The translations under genes and the position numbers were made by a program. A stretch of 7,684 nt of DNA, taken from the NCBI GenBank assembly GCA_041678005.1, contig JBAYOW010000070.1, positions 1 to 7,684 on the forward strand. Direction: 5' to 3'. The notes beneath the pieces are model-generated. The model had not been told where the DNA came from, ran no database searches, and worked only from the letters and a program-made list of their open reading frames with translations. Origin of the DNA: Sulfurivermis sp041678005 (GTDB lineage: Bacteria > Pseudomonadota > Gammaproteobacteria > Thiohalomonadales > Thiohalomonadaceae). Below, piece after piece: positions 6,311 through 7,684 of this stretch (within the stretch, counting starts at the first letter, position 1; every line of letters begins with the position of its first letter).

Positions 6311-7522
6311 ATGATTGAAAGTCATAAAGATTCAGTGAATCATGGAAACGTGCGTGAAGTGTTCATGGCTTTCCTAAAGCTTGGCTTGACATCATTCGGT
6401 GGGCCAATTGCTCATCTGGGGTATTTCAGGACTGAACTCGTCGAGCGTCGCCGCTGGGTCAATGATGAACAGTTCGGACATCTTTTAGCAATCTGCCAAT
6501 TCTTGCCTGGCCCGGCCAGTAGCCAATTGGGGTTTGGCCTTGGTCTGTTGCGTGCTGGTTGGCTTGGGGCGCTGGCAGCTTTTATAGCCTTTACGCTCCC
6601 TTCGGCTCTTATGCTTCTTGCATTCGCGGCTGCGTTGCCTCTCCTGTCTGGCCCTATCGGGCAAGCTGCTGTTCACGGCCTAAAGTTGGTGGCCTGTGCT
6701 GTAGTAGCAGCTGCGGTGCTAGGTATGGCCAAGAAGCTTTGCCCCGATGTGTCGCGGCAAACCATTGCTGTGCTGTCCGCAGCGGCTTTACTCATGGTGG
6801 CTTCGCCTGTGGCACAGCTGGTTGTTGTGGCGTTAGCGGCTCTGGCCGGTGTGTTTATCCTGCGTGGCAAAGTCGCGGTTAATTCTGCCAACGCGCTTCA
6901 GGTTCCCTACGGTGCACGTACCGGCGGTTTACTCATTGCTGTCTTCACTGGTTTTCTGGTGGGGCTACCAATACTCGCTGCATCCGTTGGTGGATTATCT
7001 ACTGTAGCAGAAGCATTTTATCGAGTCGGCGCATTAGTTTTTGGCGGCGGCCATGTTGTCTTGCCACTCCTGCAAGAATCAGTCGTGTCTTCAGGCGGGG
7101 TGTCCCCTGATCAGTTCTTGGCAGGTTATGGTGCATCTCAGGCCATTCCAGACCCTATGTTTGCGTTCTCGGCGTATCTTGGGGCGATGCTATCACCTAC
7201 AGCAAACACTTGTTTGTCGGCGGCAACAGCGCTGGTTTTTATATTCCTGCCGGGTTTTTTGCTGGTCGGCGGGGTTCTCCCATTTTGGCAATTCGTATCT
7301 AAAAACCATGTCGCTAGCAACGCTATCGCCGGGGTTAATGCAGCCGTTGTGGGTATGCTTGGCGCTGCCCTGTATAACCCTGTTTTCATATCAGGAATAT
7401 CAAGCCCTACCGACTTCGCGATCGCGCTCGTTGGATTTGGCTTGCTTGTAACGTGGCGTGTTTCACCACTTGGCGTAGTGCTATGGTGTGTTGCAGCCAG
7501 TGTTTTGCAAGTATTGGTGTAG
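6311..7522 (+). CDS. chrA: Chromate transporter ChrA (CHR family, long form)
   Basis: A 403-residue, two-domain CHR-family inner-membrane protein; characterised members export chromate and give chromate resistance. The N-terminal half carries EVFMAFLKLGLTSFGGPIAH (16-35) and CQFLPGPASSQ (62-72). The C-terminal half repeats the pattern with FGGGHVVLPLL (244-254) and GYGASQAIPDPMFAFSAYLG (272-291). Between and after these are about ten hydrophobic segments; length is normal for the long form. Residue 281 is Asp (codon 7151-7153, GAC), where the family motif usually reads PGP, so this position is unusual. The ribosome site is modest: AAAGGG (6293-6298) lies 12 bases before the ATG. An internal ATG at 6365 has no better site and would cut into the conserved N-terminus. 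No chrB-like regulator or other chr gene is adjacent. The stop codon touches repeat copy C. Confidence 0.93.
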   Translation: MIESHKDSVNHGNVREVFMAFLKLGLTSFGGPIAHLGYFRTELVERRRWVNDEQFGHLLAICQFLPGPASSQLGFGLGLLRAGWLGALAAFIAFTLPSALMLLAFAAALPLLSGPIGQAAVHGLKLVACAVVAAAVLGMAKKLCPDVSRQTIAVLSAAALLMVASPVAQLVVVALAALAGVFILRGKVAVNSANALQVPYGARTGGLLIAVFTGFLVGLPILAASVGGLSTVAEAFYRVGALVFGGGHVVLPLLQESVVSSGGVSPDQFLAGYGASQAIPDPMFAFSAYLGAMLSPTANTCLSAATALVFIFLPGFLLVGGVLPFWQFVSKNHVASNAIAGVNAAVVGMLGAALYNPVFISGISSPTDFAIALVGFGLLVTWRVSPLGVVLWCVAASVLQVLV

Positions 7523-7674
7523 CTTTAGGGAAACGCTGAATAATTACCTGCGTTGTCAGGGCGGTGTTAAAAAACGACTCAAAATGCTCATTTACTACGT
7601 GTAAAGTGCGCTTTTTCGTCGTTTTTTGCCCAGCCTTGACTGCCTCGCCAACATTATTCAGCGCTTCCTCAGCT
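7521..7674. repeat. Palindromic MITE-like repeat, copy C (complete)
   Basis: This is the only complete copy in the window. It is bounded by AGCT at both ends (7521-7524 and 7671-7674), which may be a target duplication or part of the termini. The 20-base terminal inverted repeats are at 7525-7544 and 7653-7672, matching at 16 of 20 positions. Internal arms are GTCAGGGC (7555-7562) with GCCTTGAC (7633-7640, one mismatch), AAAAAACGAC (7569-7578) with GTCGTTTTTT (7618-7627), and TTTAC (7591-7595) with GTAAA (7601-7605). It shares its first two bases with the chrA stop codon (7520-7522). The inner stem ending in a T-run on either strand could act as a bidirectional terminator. Confidence 0.85.
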
Positions 7675-7684
7675 AATGTGGAAT

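Noticed and set aside
6559..7451. Other open frames of 63-136 codons on both strands across chrA
   Set aside because: All overlap the well-supported chrA frame, and their translations are low-complexity shadows of it.
6307..7522. Chromate-resistance operon
   Set aside because: Only chrA is present. No chrB, chrC, chrF or chromate reductase is adjacent, so an operon is not supported.
1..7674. CRISPR array or composite transposon formed by the three repeats
   Set aside because: The copies are kilobases apart with genes between them, unlike CRISPR spacing. No transposase is present to support a composite transposon.

Overview
The window looks like accessory chromosomal DNA from a gammaproteobacterium of moderate GC content. 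A marine or soil Cellvibrionales/Spongiibacter-like host is my inference from gene style and repeats; nothing in the sequence fixes the taxon. It runs from one copy of a palindromic, MITE-like repeat (bases 1-142) to another (7521-7674). A third copy that has lost its hairpin lies between them (1804-1855).

Left block (1-1935): repeat copy A is followed by a small DUF488/YeaO-like gene. After two unexplained hairpins comes a TRAP-transporter solute-binding gene (dctP). It is full length except for one missing base near 955-957, which breaks the frame. The hairpin-less repeat and a probable intrinsic terminator close the block.

Middle block (1939-4764): dctQ and dctM, the small and large membrane subunits of a TRAP transporter, form a two-gene operon on the minus strand that converges on dctP. 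They should form the Na+-driven permease to which DctP would deliver an organic acid, but as written the binding protein is broken and sits on the opposite strand. Divergent from dctQ is an exported, acidic, methionine-rich protein of unknown function, ended by a perfect 12-bp terminator-like hairpin.

Right block (4824-7674): a Yip1-domain membrane protein carries a long soluble C-terminal extension. It is followed by a paired REP element (BIME-like) and a solitary full-length chromate transporter (chrA). The last bases of the chrA stop codon abut repeat copy C. In chrA the normally conserved PGP motif of the C-terminal half reads PDP.

No rRNA, tRNA, CRISPR array, transposase or phage gene was seen. 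I found no convincing new multi-gene system. The points most worth a second look are the hairpin-MITE family, the broken and rearranged TRAP locus, the ChrA motif change and the unknown exported protein.
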